Positions 57,142 to 64,000 of a stretch of 64,000 nt of DNA are shown here, piece by piece; positions within the stretch are counted from its first letter, which is position 1; each line of letters begins with the position of its first letter. The notes below the pieces were generated by a model. That model ran no database searches. It saw nothing but the letters and a program-made list of their open reading frames with translations, and had not been told where the DNA came from. Source of the stretch: Frigoribacterium sp. PvP032 (GTDB taxonomy: Bacteria > Actinomycetota > Actinomycetes > Actinomycetales > Microbacteriaceae); the NCBI RefSeq assembly GCF_017833035.1, contig NZ_JAFIBM010000001.1, forward strand, positions 3,121,762 to 3,185,761, in the 5' to 3' direction. A program made the translations under genes and the position numbers.

Positions 57142-57156
57142 CGGGGCATCGCCCCG
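57142..57156. promoter_or_regulatory. Hairpin in the guaB-livH divergent region
   Basis: CGGGGC-ATC-GCCCCG is a perfect short hairpin, flanked by further GCCAG/CTGGC pairing (about 57130-57162), just upstream of the AGGAGGT ribosome binding site of livH. The rest of 56896-57180 is non-coding and should hold both promoters; a TATCTT near 57110 may be the liv -10 box. Confidence 0.4.
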
Positions 57157-57180
57157 ACTGGCACCTGTCCAGGAGGTTCC

Positions 57181-58548
57181 GTGAAACCCGACACGACCAT
57201 CGCACCGCGCGCGCTGCGGCCTGCCCTGATCGTCACCGTCCTCGCGCTGTTGCTCGGCCTCGCCGGCTCCTTCGTCTCGGTGATGCTGGCGCCCGCCGCA
57301 GCCCACGCGTCCGGCGGTGCCACCGCCTCGTGCACCGTCGACCCCGCGACCGGCTGCATCCAGGGCAGCATCCGCACCTCGGAGGGCGAGCCCGCGAGCG
57401 GGGTCGTCCTGCAGGTCGCCGGCCCCGGCGGCTTCGAGCAGACGGCGGAGGTGGACGGCACCGGCCGCTGGGCGCTGCCCGTCACCGAGGCCGGCCAGTA
57501 CACGGTCACCCTCGACACCGACTCGCTGCCCGACGGCCAGTTCCTCACCAACGCGGAGCAGGACGAGCGGATGGTGAACGCCACGCTCGGCGCCAACGCC
57601 GGCGTGATCTTCCAGCTCAGCGAGACCGAGGGCGCCACCACCGGCGGCGCACAGGCCTCGTCGTTCAGCTGGGACCGCGTCGCACAGCAGTTCGCGTCCG
57701 GCATCCGCCTCGGCCTCCTGCTGGCCCTCGCGGCCATCGGCCTCTCGCTGATCTACGGCACCACGGGCCTCAGCAGCTTCTCGCACGGTGAGCAGGTCAC
57801 CCTCGGCGGGCTCCTCGCCTACGTCTTCGCGAACCAGCTCGGCATGAACATCTTCCTGGCGGCGACGCTGACGGTGGTCATCTGTGCCGCGACCGGGTTC
57901 CTGCAGGACGCGGCGATCTGGAAACCGCTGCGGAAGAAGGGGCTCAGCCTCACCCAGCTGATGATCGTCACGATCGGCCTCTCGATCGCGCTGCAGTACG
58001 CGTTCCAGTACTTCTTCGGCGCCGCGACGGTGCGCATCCAGACGGCCAACCCGACGACGATCACGCTCGCCGGGGTCACCCTGACCGTGCAGTCCTACGT
58101 GGCGATGGGCATCTCGATCGTCGTGCTCGTGCTGACCGGGCTGTTCCTCACCAAGACCCGCACCGGCCGCGCCACCCGCGCCGTCTCGGACAACCCGGCG
58201 CTGGCCGCCGCGTCCGGCATCGACGTCGACCGCATCATCCGCCTGGTCTGGACGCTGGCCGCCGGCCTCGCGGGCCTCTCCGGCGTGATGCTCGGCCTCG
58301 TGCTCAACGGCGTCAACTGGATGACCGGCCTGCAGATCCTGCTGCTCATGTTCGCGGCCGTCACGCTCGGCGGACTGGGCACCTCCTTCGGGGCGCTCGT
58401 CGGCTCGCTCATCATCGGCGTCATCGTCGAGCTCACCAACCTGGTGCTCCCGGGTGACTTCAAGTACGCCACCGCACTGCTCATCCTGATCGTCATCCTG
58501 CTGTTCCGGCCGCAGGGCATCTTCGGTCGCGCCGAGCGGATCGGTTGA
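57181..58548 (+). CDS. livH: Branched-chain amino acid ABC transporter permease LivH with N-terminal extracytoplasmic domain
   Basis: A 455-aa permease. Residues 1-40 form a signal/anchor (LIVTVLALLLGLAGSFVSVM). A beta-rich domain follows (about 45-150: GCIQGSIRTSEGEPASGVVL and VDGTGRWALPVTEAGQYTVT) that resembles carboxypeptidase-regulatory-like folds and is absent from ordinary LivH. The usual eight-helix permease begins at about 160 (IRLGLLLALAAIGLSLIYGT). The GTG start has AGGAGGT upstream. With livM, livG and livF it forms a HAAT importer for branched-chain or other amino acids. Confidence 0.88.
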   Translation: MKPDTTIAPRALRPALIVTVLALLLGLAGSFVSVMLAPAAAHASGGATASCTVDPATGCIQGSIRTSEGEPASGVVLQVAGPGGFEQTAEVDGTGRWALPVTEAGQYTVTLDTDSLPDGQFLTNAEQDERMVNATLGANAGVIFQLSETEGATTGGAQASSFSWDRVAQQFASGIRLGLLLALAAIGLSLIYGTTGLSSFSHGEQVTLGGLLAYVFANQLGMNIFLAATLTVVICAATGFLQDAAIWKPLRKKGLSLTQLMIVTIGLSIALQYAFQYFFGAATVRIQTANPTTITLAGVTLTVQSYVAMGISIVVLVLTGLFLTKTRTGRATRAVSDNPALAAASGIDVDRIIRLVWTLAAGLAGLSGVMLGLVLNGVNWMTGLQILLLMFAAVTLGGLGTSFGALVGSLIIGVIVELTNLVLPGDFKYATALLILIVILLFRPQGIFGRAERIG

Positions 58549-58559
58549 GGGGAAGAACC

Positions 58560-59546
58560 ATGGACTACGTCATCGACCTCATCCGCCAGCTCACCGGCGA
58601 GGCGCTCGCCCCGACCACCGCGGCGTTCGCGCTCGCGGCCATCGGACTCAACATCCACTTCGGCTTCACCGGCCTGATCAACATGGGCCAGGCGGCTTTC
58701 CTGCTCGTCGGCGCCTACGGCTTCGCGATCTCGCTCGTCAACGGCCTGCCCCTCGGGCTCGCCGTGCTCATCGGCCTCGCCGGCGGTCTCGTGTTCGCGC
58801 TGATCCTCGGCGTGCCGACGCTGAAGCTCAGGGGCGACTACCTCGCCATCGTGACCATCTGCGCCGCGGAGATCATCCGCATGGTCGGCCGCTCGAGCAT
58901 CCTCACGGACGTGACGGGCGGCTCCAACGGCATCACGGGCTCGTCCTACCGCGACCCCTTCACCGCCCTGTCGCCGCTGCCCGACGGGCAGACCACGATC
59001 CTGTGGTTCACCTACGACAACAACGGCGTCAACGGCTGGTGGATCCGCATCGTCGCCTGGGCGCTCGTCGCCCTGCTCTGCCTCATCGTGTTCCTGCTCA
59101 GCCGCAGCCCCTGGGGCCGCGTGCTCAAGGGCATCCGCGAGGACGAGGACGCCGTGCGCAGCCTCGGCAAGAACGTCTTCTCGTACAAGATGCAGGCGCT
59201 GGTCTTCGGAGGCGTGATCGGCTCGTTGGCGGGCATCATCTACGTGCTGCCCTCGTCGGTGCAGCCGGACGCCCTCGGCCGCTCGACGACGTTCTTCATC
59301 TGGACGGCCCTGCTGCTGGGAGGCGCCGCGACGGTGTTCGGACCGGTGCTGGGAGCGATCCTCTTCTTCGTCGTCCGCCTCCTGATCCGCACCCTGGCAG
59401 GCGACTTCATCCCGGCGAGCATCATGAGCAACCAGCAGGCGGACCAGTTCTCGTACGTCCTCGTCGGGATCGCCCTGATGTGCCTCATCATCTTCCGCCC
59501 GCAAGGGATCCTCGGGAACAAGAAGGAGTTGTCGTTCAGTGTCTGA
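58560..59546 (+). CDS. livM: Branched-chain amino acid ABC transporter permease LivM
   Basis: A 328-aa permease with about eight helices (AFALAAIGLNIHFGFTGLIN, then MGQAAFLLVGAYGF). The segment GRVLKGIREDEDAVRSLGKN contacts the ATPase. ATG at 58560 has AGGGGAAG 5 bases upstream; the in-frame TTG at 58545 overlaps the livH stop and is less likely. It overlaps livG by 8 bases. Confidence 0.93.
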   Translation: MDYVIDLIRQLTGEALAPTTAAFALAAIGLNIHFGFTGLINMGQAAFLLVGAYGFAISLVNGLPLGLAVLIGLAGGLVFALILGVPTLKLRGDYLAIVTICAAEIIRMVGRSSILTDVTGGSNGITGSSYRDPFTALSPLPDGQTTILWFTYDNNGVNGWWIRIVAWALVALLCLIVFLLSRSPWGRVLKGIREDEDAVRSLGKNVFSYKMQALVFGGVIGSLAGIIYVLPSSVQPDALGRSTTFFIWTALLLGGAATVFGPVLGAILFFVVRLLIRTLAGDFIPASIMSNQQADQFSYVLVGIALMCLIIFRPQGILGNKKELSFSV

Positions 59547-60720
59547 GACGAACACGTCGAGCCCGACCTCGGCGAACACGACGAGCACGACCGGCACGAC
59601 CGGTCGGCGCGACAAGCCCGGCTACGACTACGACCGGCAGGTGCTGCGCGGCAAGCTCAGCAGCGTCGAGCGCACCCCCGGCTCGGCCAAGCCCGACTCG
59701 ATCCTCACCGTCGACAACGTCGTCCGTCGCTTCGGCGGCATGACCGCCGTCGACGTGCAGCACGTCGAGGTGCAGCGCGGCGCCATCACCGCGCTGATCG
59801 GCCCGAACGGCGCCGGCAAGACGACCTTCTTCAACCTGCTGACCGGGTTCGACAAGGCGTCGTCGGCACCGACCACCTTCAAGCGCGGGGCCGACACGGC
59901 CAAGTGGGTCTTCGACGGCAAGCCGATGGGCAACGTCGGCGCCGCCAAGGTCGCCCGTGCCGGCATGGTGCGCACGTTCCAGCTGACGAAGGCGCTCTCG
60001 CGCCTCACCGTCATGCAGAACATGCTGCTCGGCGCCCGTGACCAGCCCGGCGAGAACTTCTTCGTCGGCATCGTGCCGCCGCTCTGGCGTGCCCGCGAGC
60101 GCGAGATCACGGACAAGGCGGAAGACCTGCTGCACCGCTTCAAGCTGCACGAGAAGAAGGACGACTACGCGGGCAGCCTCTCCGGCGGCCAGCGCAAGCT
60201 CCTCGAGATGGCCCGTGCCCTGATGAGCGACCCCGAGATGATCATGCTCGACGAGCCGATGGCCGGCGTGAACCCGGCCCTGACGCAGTCGCTGCTCGGC
60301 CACATCCAGAGCCTCCGCGACGAGGGCACCACCGTGCTCTTCGTCGAGCACGACATGCACATGGTGCGGCACATCTCCGACTGGGTCATCGTCATGGCCG
60401 AGGGCAAGGTCGTGGCCGAGGGCCCGGCCGACACGGTGATGGACGACCAGGCCGTCATCGACGCCTACCTCGGCGCGCACCACGACACCGACCTGGGCGA
60501 CGACTCGCTGCTGACGGACGCGGTGCTCGAGGAGCTCGAGCAGGAGGTGGCGGCCGAGGACGCGGCACGCGCGGACGACGCGACCAGCGCCTCCCCGACC
60601 ACCGGCTCTGCCGGCACCGGCGGCGGGACGCCCGGGCGCGACCTGCCCGGCTCCCCCGACCCGTCGACCCCGGCGGCCACGAACGCGGCCGACGGCCAGC
60701 AGAGCGGAGACAAGCGATGA
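59539..60720 (+). CDS. livG: Branched-chain amino acid ABC transporter ATP-binding protein LivG
   Basis: A 393-aa ATPase. Walker A is LIGPNGAGKTTFFNLLTG, the signature LSGGQRKLLEMARALM, Walker B MIMLDEPMAGVNP, switch His in VEHDMHMV. About 50 extra N-terminal residues (Ser/Thr-rich) and an 80-residue acidic, then Gly/Pro/Ser-rich tail extend the usual 250-260-aa protein. The GTG start has AAGGAG upstream. The stop overlaps livF (ATGA). Confidence 0.92.
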   Translation: MSETNTSSPTSANTTSTTGTTGRRDKPGYDYDRQVLRGKLSSVERTPGSAKPDSILTVDNVVRRFGGMTAVDVQHVEVQRGAITALIGPNGAGKTTFFNLLTGFDKASSAPTTFKRGADTAKWVFDGKPMGNVGAAKVARAGMVRTFQLTKALSRLTVMQNMLLGARDQPGENFFVGIVPPLWRAREREITDKAEDLLHRFKLHEKKDDYAGSLSGGQRKLLEMARALMSDPEMIMLDEPMAGVNPALTQSLLGHIQSLRDEGTTVLFVEHDMHMVRHISDWVIVMAEGKVVAEGPADTVMDDQAVIDAYLGAHHDTDLGDDSLLTDAVLEELEQEVAAEDAARADDATSASPTTGSAGTGGGTPGRDLPGSPDPSTPAATNAADGQQSGDKR

Positions 60721-61505
60721 GCGCCTCGACGACCGAGATGCACCCCGGCACGGAGAAGTTCGCCGGCATCGAGCCGATCATGAACGCCAGCGACCTCACC
60801 GCGGGCTACCTGCCAGGGGTGAACATCCTCAACGGGTGCGACCTGGTCTGCTACCCCGGCGAGCTGATCGGCATCATCGGCCCGAACGGCGCCGGCAAGT
60901 CGACGCTGCTGAAGGCCCTGTTCGGCCTCGTCAAGATCCACTCGGGCAGCGTCACGCTCGGCGGCGAGGACATCACGAACCTCAAGGCCAACAAGCTCGT
61001 GCAGGCCGGGGTCGGCTTCGTCCCGCAGACGAACAACGTGTTCCCCTCGCTCACCATCGAGGAGAACCTGCAGATGGGGATGTTCCTGCGCCCCAAGCTG
61101 TTCGCCGAGCGGCTCGAGTACATCTACGACCTGTTCCCCGTGCTCGGCGACCGCCGCGGCCAGCGTGCCGGGTCGCTCTCGGGCGGCGAGCGCCAGTCGG
61201 TCGCCATGGCCCGCGCGCTGATGATGGACCCGAAGGTGCTGCTGCTCGACGAGCCGTCCGCCGGCCTCTCGCCGGTGCGCCAGGACGAGACCTTCATCCG
61301 CACCCGCCGCATCAACAAGGCCGGCGTCTCCGTGATCATGGTCGAGCAGAACGCCCGCCGTTGCCTGCAGATCTGCGACCGCGGCTACGTTCTCGACCAG
61401 GGGCGCAACGCCTACTCGGGCACCGGCCGCGAGCTTGCGGACGACCCCAAGGTCATCGAGCTCTACCTCGGCACGTTGGCGAAAGACGTCAACGAGTCGC
61501 ACTGA
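60717..61505 (+). CDS. livF: Branched-chain amino acid ABC transporter ATP-binding protein LivF
   Basis: A 262-aa ATPase. Walker A is IIGPNGAGKSTLLKALFG, the signature LSGGERQSVAMARALM, Walker B VLLLDEPSAGLSP, switch position VEQNARRCL. It forms a heterodimer with LivG. Last gene of the plus-strand liv operon, followed by a strong terminator. Confidence 0.95.
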   Translation: MSASTTEMHPGTEKFAGIEPIMNASDLTAGYLPGVNILNGCDLVCYPGELIGIIGPNGAGKSTLLKALFGLVKIHSGSVTLGGEDITNLKANKLVQAGVGFVPQTNNVFPSLTIEENLQMGMFLRPKLFAERLEYIYDLFPVLGDRRGQRAGSLSGGERQSVAMARALMMDPKVLLLDEPSAGLSPVRQDETFIRTRRINKAGVSVIMVEQNARRCLQICDRGYVLDQGRNAYSGTGRELADDPKVIELYLGTLAKDVNESH

Positions 61506-61518
61506 CGCGCGTACGAGG

Positions 61519-61548
61519 AAGGCCCCGCACGATCTCGTGCGGGGCCTT
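61519..61548 (+). terminator. Terminator of the liv operon
   Basis: A perfect 14-bp inverted repeat (AAGGCCCCGCACGA and its complement) with a 2-base centre, 13 bases after the livF stop and ending in CCTTCG. Confidence 0.85.
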
Positions 61549-61962
61549 CGTCGTGCGTGGGGGCGCGGGGCGGGGCGGGGCGGGGCGGGCGTGCCGGTGA
61601 CGGGGCCCGTTGCGGCCGTGCTGCACCGCGCCTCCTACGCTGTCTGCCGCTGGCTGAGTGCACCCGCCGCGGCGCCCGCACCGAAGCGAGACAGATGCTC
61701 TGAGACGGCCCCGTAGATGCTGACTCCGCGGCGTCGTGCAGTCCGGATCACTCTCAAATTACGGGGGGGGCGAGGCAGGAGCGGGGCAGCGTCGAGGAGG
61801 CGCCTCCCGGGCACGGAGGAAGCCGCGAGCACACAGGGTGCCCGCAGCCAGAAGGGCCCTGTGTGCAGAGGCAGAGACGCCCGAGCACGTGCAGGACCGC
61901 CCGGCACGCAGAGAGGCCCCGGTGCCGCAGCACCGGGGCCTCTCTGTCAGGCAGGGGCCGTG
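61549..61962. other. Non-coding gap with two hairpins between liv operon and binding-protein gene
   Basis: 414 bp without a supportable gene; frames on both strands lack ribosome binding sites. It holds a 10-bp hairpin at 61829-61866 (GCACACAGGG arms) and a perfect 16-bp hairpin at 61909-61944. The latter is 19 bases after the binding-protein stop on the minus strand and is its likely terminator. GC-rich runs at 61560-61590 and a run of seven G at 61765-61771 also stand out. Confidence 0.6.
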
Positions 61963-63300
61963 TTACTCGACCTGGCCCTCGACCGCCGTCTGGTAGACGG
62001 GGACGTTGCTGTCGTCGAACTTGTAGATGCCGATGAAGGCGCTCGACGGGTCGTTCTGGTCGTCGAACGCACCGATGCCGGAGGGACCGGTGTAGTGGAT
62101 GTCGTCCCCGGCCTCGATGGCCGTGACGCAGTCCGCGAAGGTGCTGCACTCGGTGCCCTCGTCAGCACCGGACACCGCGGCCATGTTGGCCTGGATGGTG
62201 CCCGAGTCCGTGCCCCCGCCCTTCACCGCGGCGAGCGCGGCGAGGATGACGGCGTCGTAGGACTCCTGTGCGTACGAGTAGTCGGCCAGGGCCGAGCCCG
62301 CGGTGCGCTGGTAGAACTCGGCGAAGCGCGACTGCAGGTCGGTCGACGGGAACGCACCGGGGATGGTGCCCTGGGCGCCGGCGAGGGTGCCCGGGTCGAA
62401 GTCCTCGCTGTAGTCGGCCGTGTTGCCGTCGGACATGTAGACCGTGCTGATGTCGGCGCCCTGCGAGATGAGCTCGGGGACGATCGACTTGGTCTCGTCG
62501 AAGGCGAGGATGACGATCGCGTCGGGGTTCGTGGCCAGCGCGGCCGTCACCTCGGACGAGAACGTGGTCTGGCCGGGGGGGAACTCCTGGCCCTCGCCGG
62601 AGGCGCCGTAGACGACGGTGCCGCCCGAGGCCTCGATCGACTCCTGGACGGAGTCGCGCAGGCCGGTGCCGTAGGTGTCGTTGAAGACGAGGAACGCGAC
62701 GTTGGCACGACCGTCGTTGACGATCTGCGTGCCGAGCGCGCTGCCCTGGACCGAGTCCGGCGGAGCGGTGCGGAAGTAGTACGACGAGTAGCCGCTGAGC
62801 GAGGTCGCCGTGTTGGCGGGCGAGATCTCGACGATGCAGGCGGCGGTGAGCTGGTCGATGACGTTGAGCGTGACGCTCGACGACTCGGCGCCGATCGCGA
62901 CCGGCACCTTCGCGTCGATCAGCTGCGTCGCTGCGGCGCTCGAGACGGTGAGGTCGTTGCTGTCGCCGGAGTCGGTGGCGGGGTCGATGGTGACGTCCTG
63001 GCCGAGCACGCCGCCGGCGGCGTTGATGTCCTCGACGGCGAGGCCGACGCCGGCCTCGGCGGGCGGGGCCAGGTAGGCGAGCGTGCCCGTGTTCGGCAGG
63101 ATGGTGCCGATGCGGAGGGCGTCCTGGCCGGGGCTGCTGGGCGCCTCGCAGTTGGCCGCGGGGTCGGCCTTGGTCGTCGACGACGCGGACGAGGAGGGGT
63201 CGTCGCTCGGGGAAGAAGAGGTTGTGGAACAGGCTGCGAGCAGAACGGAGGCGGCTCCTGCGAGCGCCAGGGCCCTCAGCCCTTTGGTGGATCGGATCAT
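61963..63300 (-). CDS. Branched-chain amino acid-type ABC substrate-binding lipoprotein
   Basis: A 445-aa LivJ/LivK-like (Peripla_BP_6) protein. Signal peptide with lipobox LLAACS (Cys at about residue 24), a Ser/Thr-rich linker, then the two-lobe domain (RIGTILPNTGTLAYLAPPAE, VGLAVEDINAAGGVLGQDV, and VAFLVFNDTYGTGL). It is transcribed towards livHMGF from the opposite side, so it is not co-transcribed with the permeases it probably serves. AAAGGGA precedes the ATG. The substrate may be a branched-chain amino acid or another small amide. Confidence 0.93.
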   Translation of the reverse strand: MIRSTKGLRALALAGAASVLLAACSTTSSSPSDDPSSSASSTTKADPAANCEAPSSPGQDALRIGTILPNTGTLAYLAPPAEAGVGLAVEDINAAGGVLGQDVTIDPATDSGDSNDLTVSSAAATQLIDAKVPVAIGAESSSVTLNVIDQLTAACIVEISPANTATSLSGYSSYYFRTAPPDSVQGSALGTQIVNDGRANVAFLVFNDTYGTGLRDSVQESIEASGGTVVYGASGEGQEFPPGQTTFSSEVTAALATNPDAIVILAFDETKSIVPELISQGADISTVYMSDGNTADYSEDFDPGTLAGAQGTIPGAFPSTDLQSRFAEFYQRTAGSALADYSYAQESYDAVILAALAAVKGGGTDSGTIQANMAAVSGADEGTECSTFADCVTAIEAGDDIHYTGPSGIGAFDDQNDPSSAFIGIYKFDDSNVPVYQTAVEGQVE

Positions 63301-63408
63301 CCGTGGTCCCTTTCATGAAGCGCGTACAGCCGGACCGACACTAGGTGGACGGTCCCCGCGATTGAGAAGAAACTAGGGGCGGAATGTTTCCTGCGTGTGT
63401 TCTCCTCG

Positions 63409-64000
63409 TCACCCCGTCGTTTCGTTAGCAATTCGTGACATCGACTCAGCACCTGCGACGCGCTCGTCGGAGGTGCCCTCAGGGCGGTCGTCGGCACGGT
63501 CGGCCGCCAGATCCCGCGCCCGGTCGGCCGCGCGGCCCCTGGCCCGGCCGCTGCGGCTGGTCAGCACCATGTCGGTCGTCAGCACGATCAGCGCGACCCA
63601 GACGATCGCGAAGCCGACCCACCGGCTCGTCGGCATCTGCTCGTGCAGCAGCACGACGCCGACGACGAACTGGAGGACGGGCGCGAGGTACTGCGTCAGC
63701 CCGATGGTCGCCAGGGGGAGGCGACGCGCGGCAGCGGCGAACAGCAGGAGCGGCACGGCCGTCACGATCCCCGAGCTGATCACCGTCAGCGTGTGCACCA
63801 GGCTGACGGAGCCGAAGACGACACCGCCGCCGATGCCGGTCACGGCCAGCACGACGAGCGCGATCGCCGCGAACGGCGCCACCGCCATGGTCTCGAGCGT
63901 CAGGCCGCTGACGGCGTCGACCCTGCCGCCCATCTGCTTCTTGACCAGGCCGTAGGCCCCGAACGAGAAGGCCATGATCAGCGACGGCCACGGCACCCCG
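63409..64000 (-). CDS. RarD/EamA-type DMT-family transporter, 5' end missing
   Basis: The C-terminal part of a drug/metabolite-superfamily permease, cut by the window end. At least five helices are seen (PWPSLIMAFSFGAYGLVKKQ, then MAVAPFAAIALVVLAVTGIG and LAPVLQFVVGVVLLHEQM). GAYGLVKKQ and IGLTQYLAPVLQF are typical of RarD. The C-terminus is a long basic/acidic tail (ARGRAADRARDLAADRADDR). Substrate is unknown in the family. The 108 bp between it and the binding-protein gene hold only that gene's promoter region. Confidence 0.88.
   Translation of the reverse strand, partial: GVPWPSLIMAFSFGAYGLVKKQMGGRVDAVSGLTLETMAVAPFAAIALVVLAVTGIGGGVVFGSVSLVHTLTVISSGIVTAVPLLLFAAAARRLPLATIGLTQYLAPVLQFVVGVVLLHEQMPTSRWVGFAIVWVALIVLTTDMVLTSRSGRARGRAADRARDLAADRADDRPEGTSDERVAGAESMSRIANETTG

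Noticed and set aside
57000-57180. Additional small gene between guaB and livH
   Set aside because: Frames are short without start signals; the region looks like a divergent promoter.
61635-61907. 90-codon frame in the liv intergenic gap
   Set aside because: No ribosome binding site, crosses a strong hairpin, Pro/Arg-rich composition typical of non-coding high-GC DNA.

Overview
The window is high-GC DNA (about 70 % by eye) with frequent GTG starts, many 4-base ATGA/GTGA overlaps and AGGAGG-type ribosome binding sites. Gene content and order (sucC-sucD-DUF6350-purN-purH, two guaB-type genes, an ATL protein, LAxTG sorting signals) point to an actinomycete, most likely Microbacteriaceae. The genus cannot be fixed from sequence alone. 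No tRNA, rRNA, CRISPR array or insertion sequence was seen.

Layout. 0.2-9.7 kb: an amino-sugar uptake and degradation locus. It holds a ROK repressor, a sugar-binding lipoprotein, two permeases, a GH20 hexosaminidase and a D-aminoacylase, with a divergent ROK kinase; two palindromic operators lie in the divergent promoter region. 9.8-11.1 kb: a GNAT acetyltransferase, an alkyltransferase-like protein and a lipoprotein. 11.2-15.4 kb: a heterodimeric ABC exporter preceded by a small leader ORF. 15.5-22.1 kb: purH, purN, DUF6350, sucD, sucC. 22.4-24.1 kb: a RecQ-type helicase.

24.2-29.1 kb is the accessory core. An operon of lower GC encodes a lactococcin-972-like bacteriocin precursor, two FtsX-type permeases and an ABC ATPase. 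It is bracketed by two diverged direct copies of a roughly 400-bp host segment (3' end of a SnoaL-type gene plus a small acidic protein gene). This looks like single-crossover integration of a DNA carrying its own copy of the segment.

29.2-40.3 kb: a type VII secretion-like locus. It has two small WXG100-like proteins, a candidate secreted effector overlapping a 4-TM protein (candidate immunity), two unknown proteins, an EssC/EccC ATPase and an FHA protein. A thioester-domain surface protein with an LAFTG sorting signal converges on it. No EccB, EccD, MycP, EsaA, EssA or EssB is visible.

40.3-64 kb is mostly core: PcrA, a GDPD esterase, a Bax-inhibitor-type protein, guaA, DUF3817, SURF1, a KhtTU-like K+/H+ antiporter, glpD, guaB3, an AbiEi/nuclease-fold orphan, guaB, a livHMGF operon with a convergent binding protein, and a RarD-type transporter cut by the window end. 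Several intergenic gaps hold long, sometimes perfect, inverted repeats. Two of these families recur within the window.
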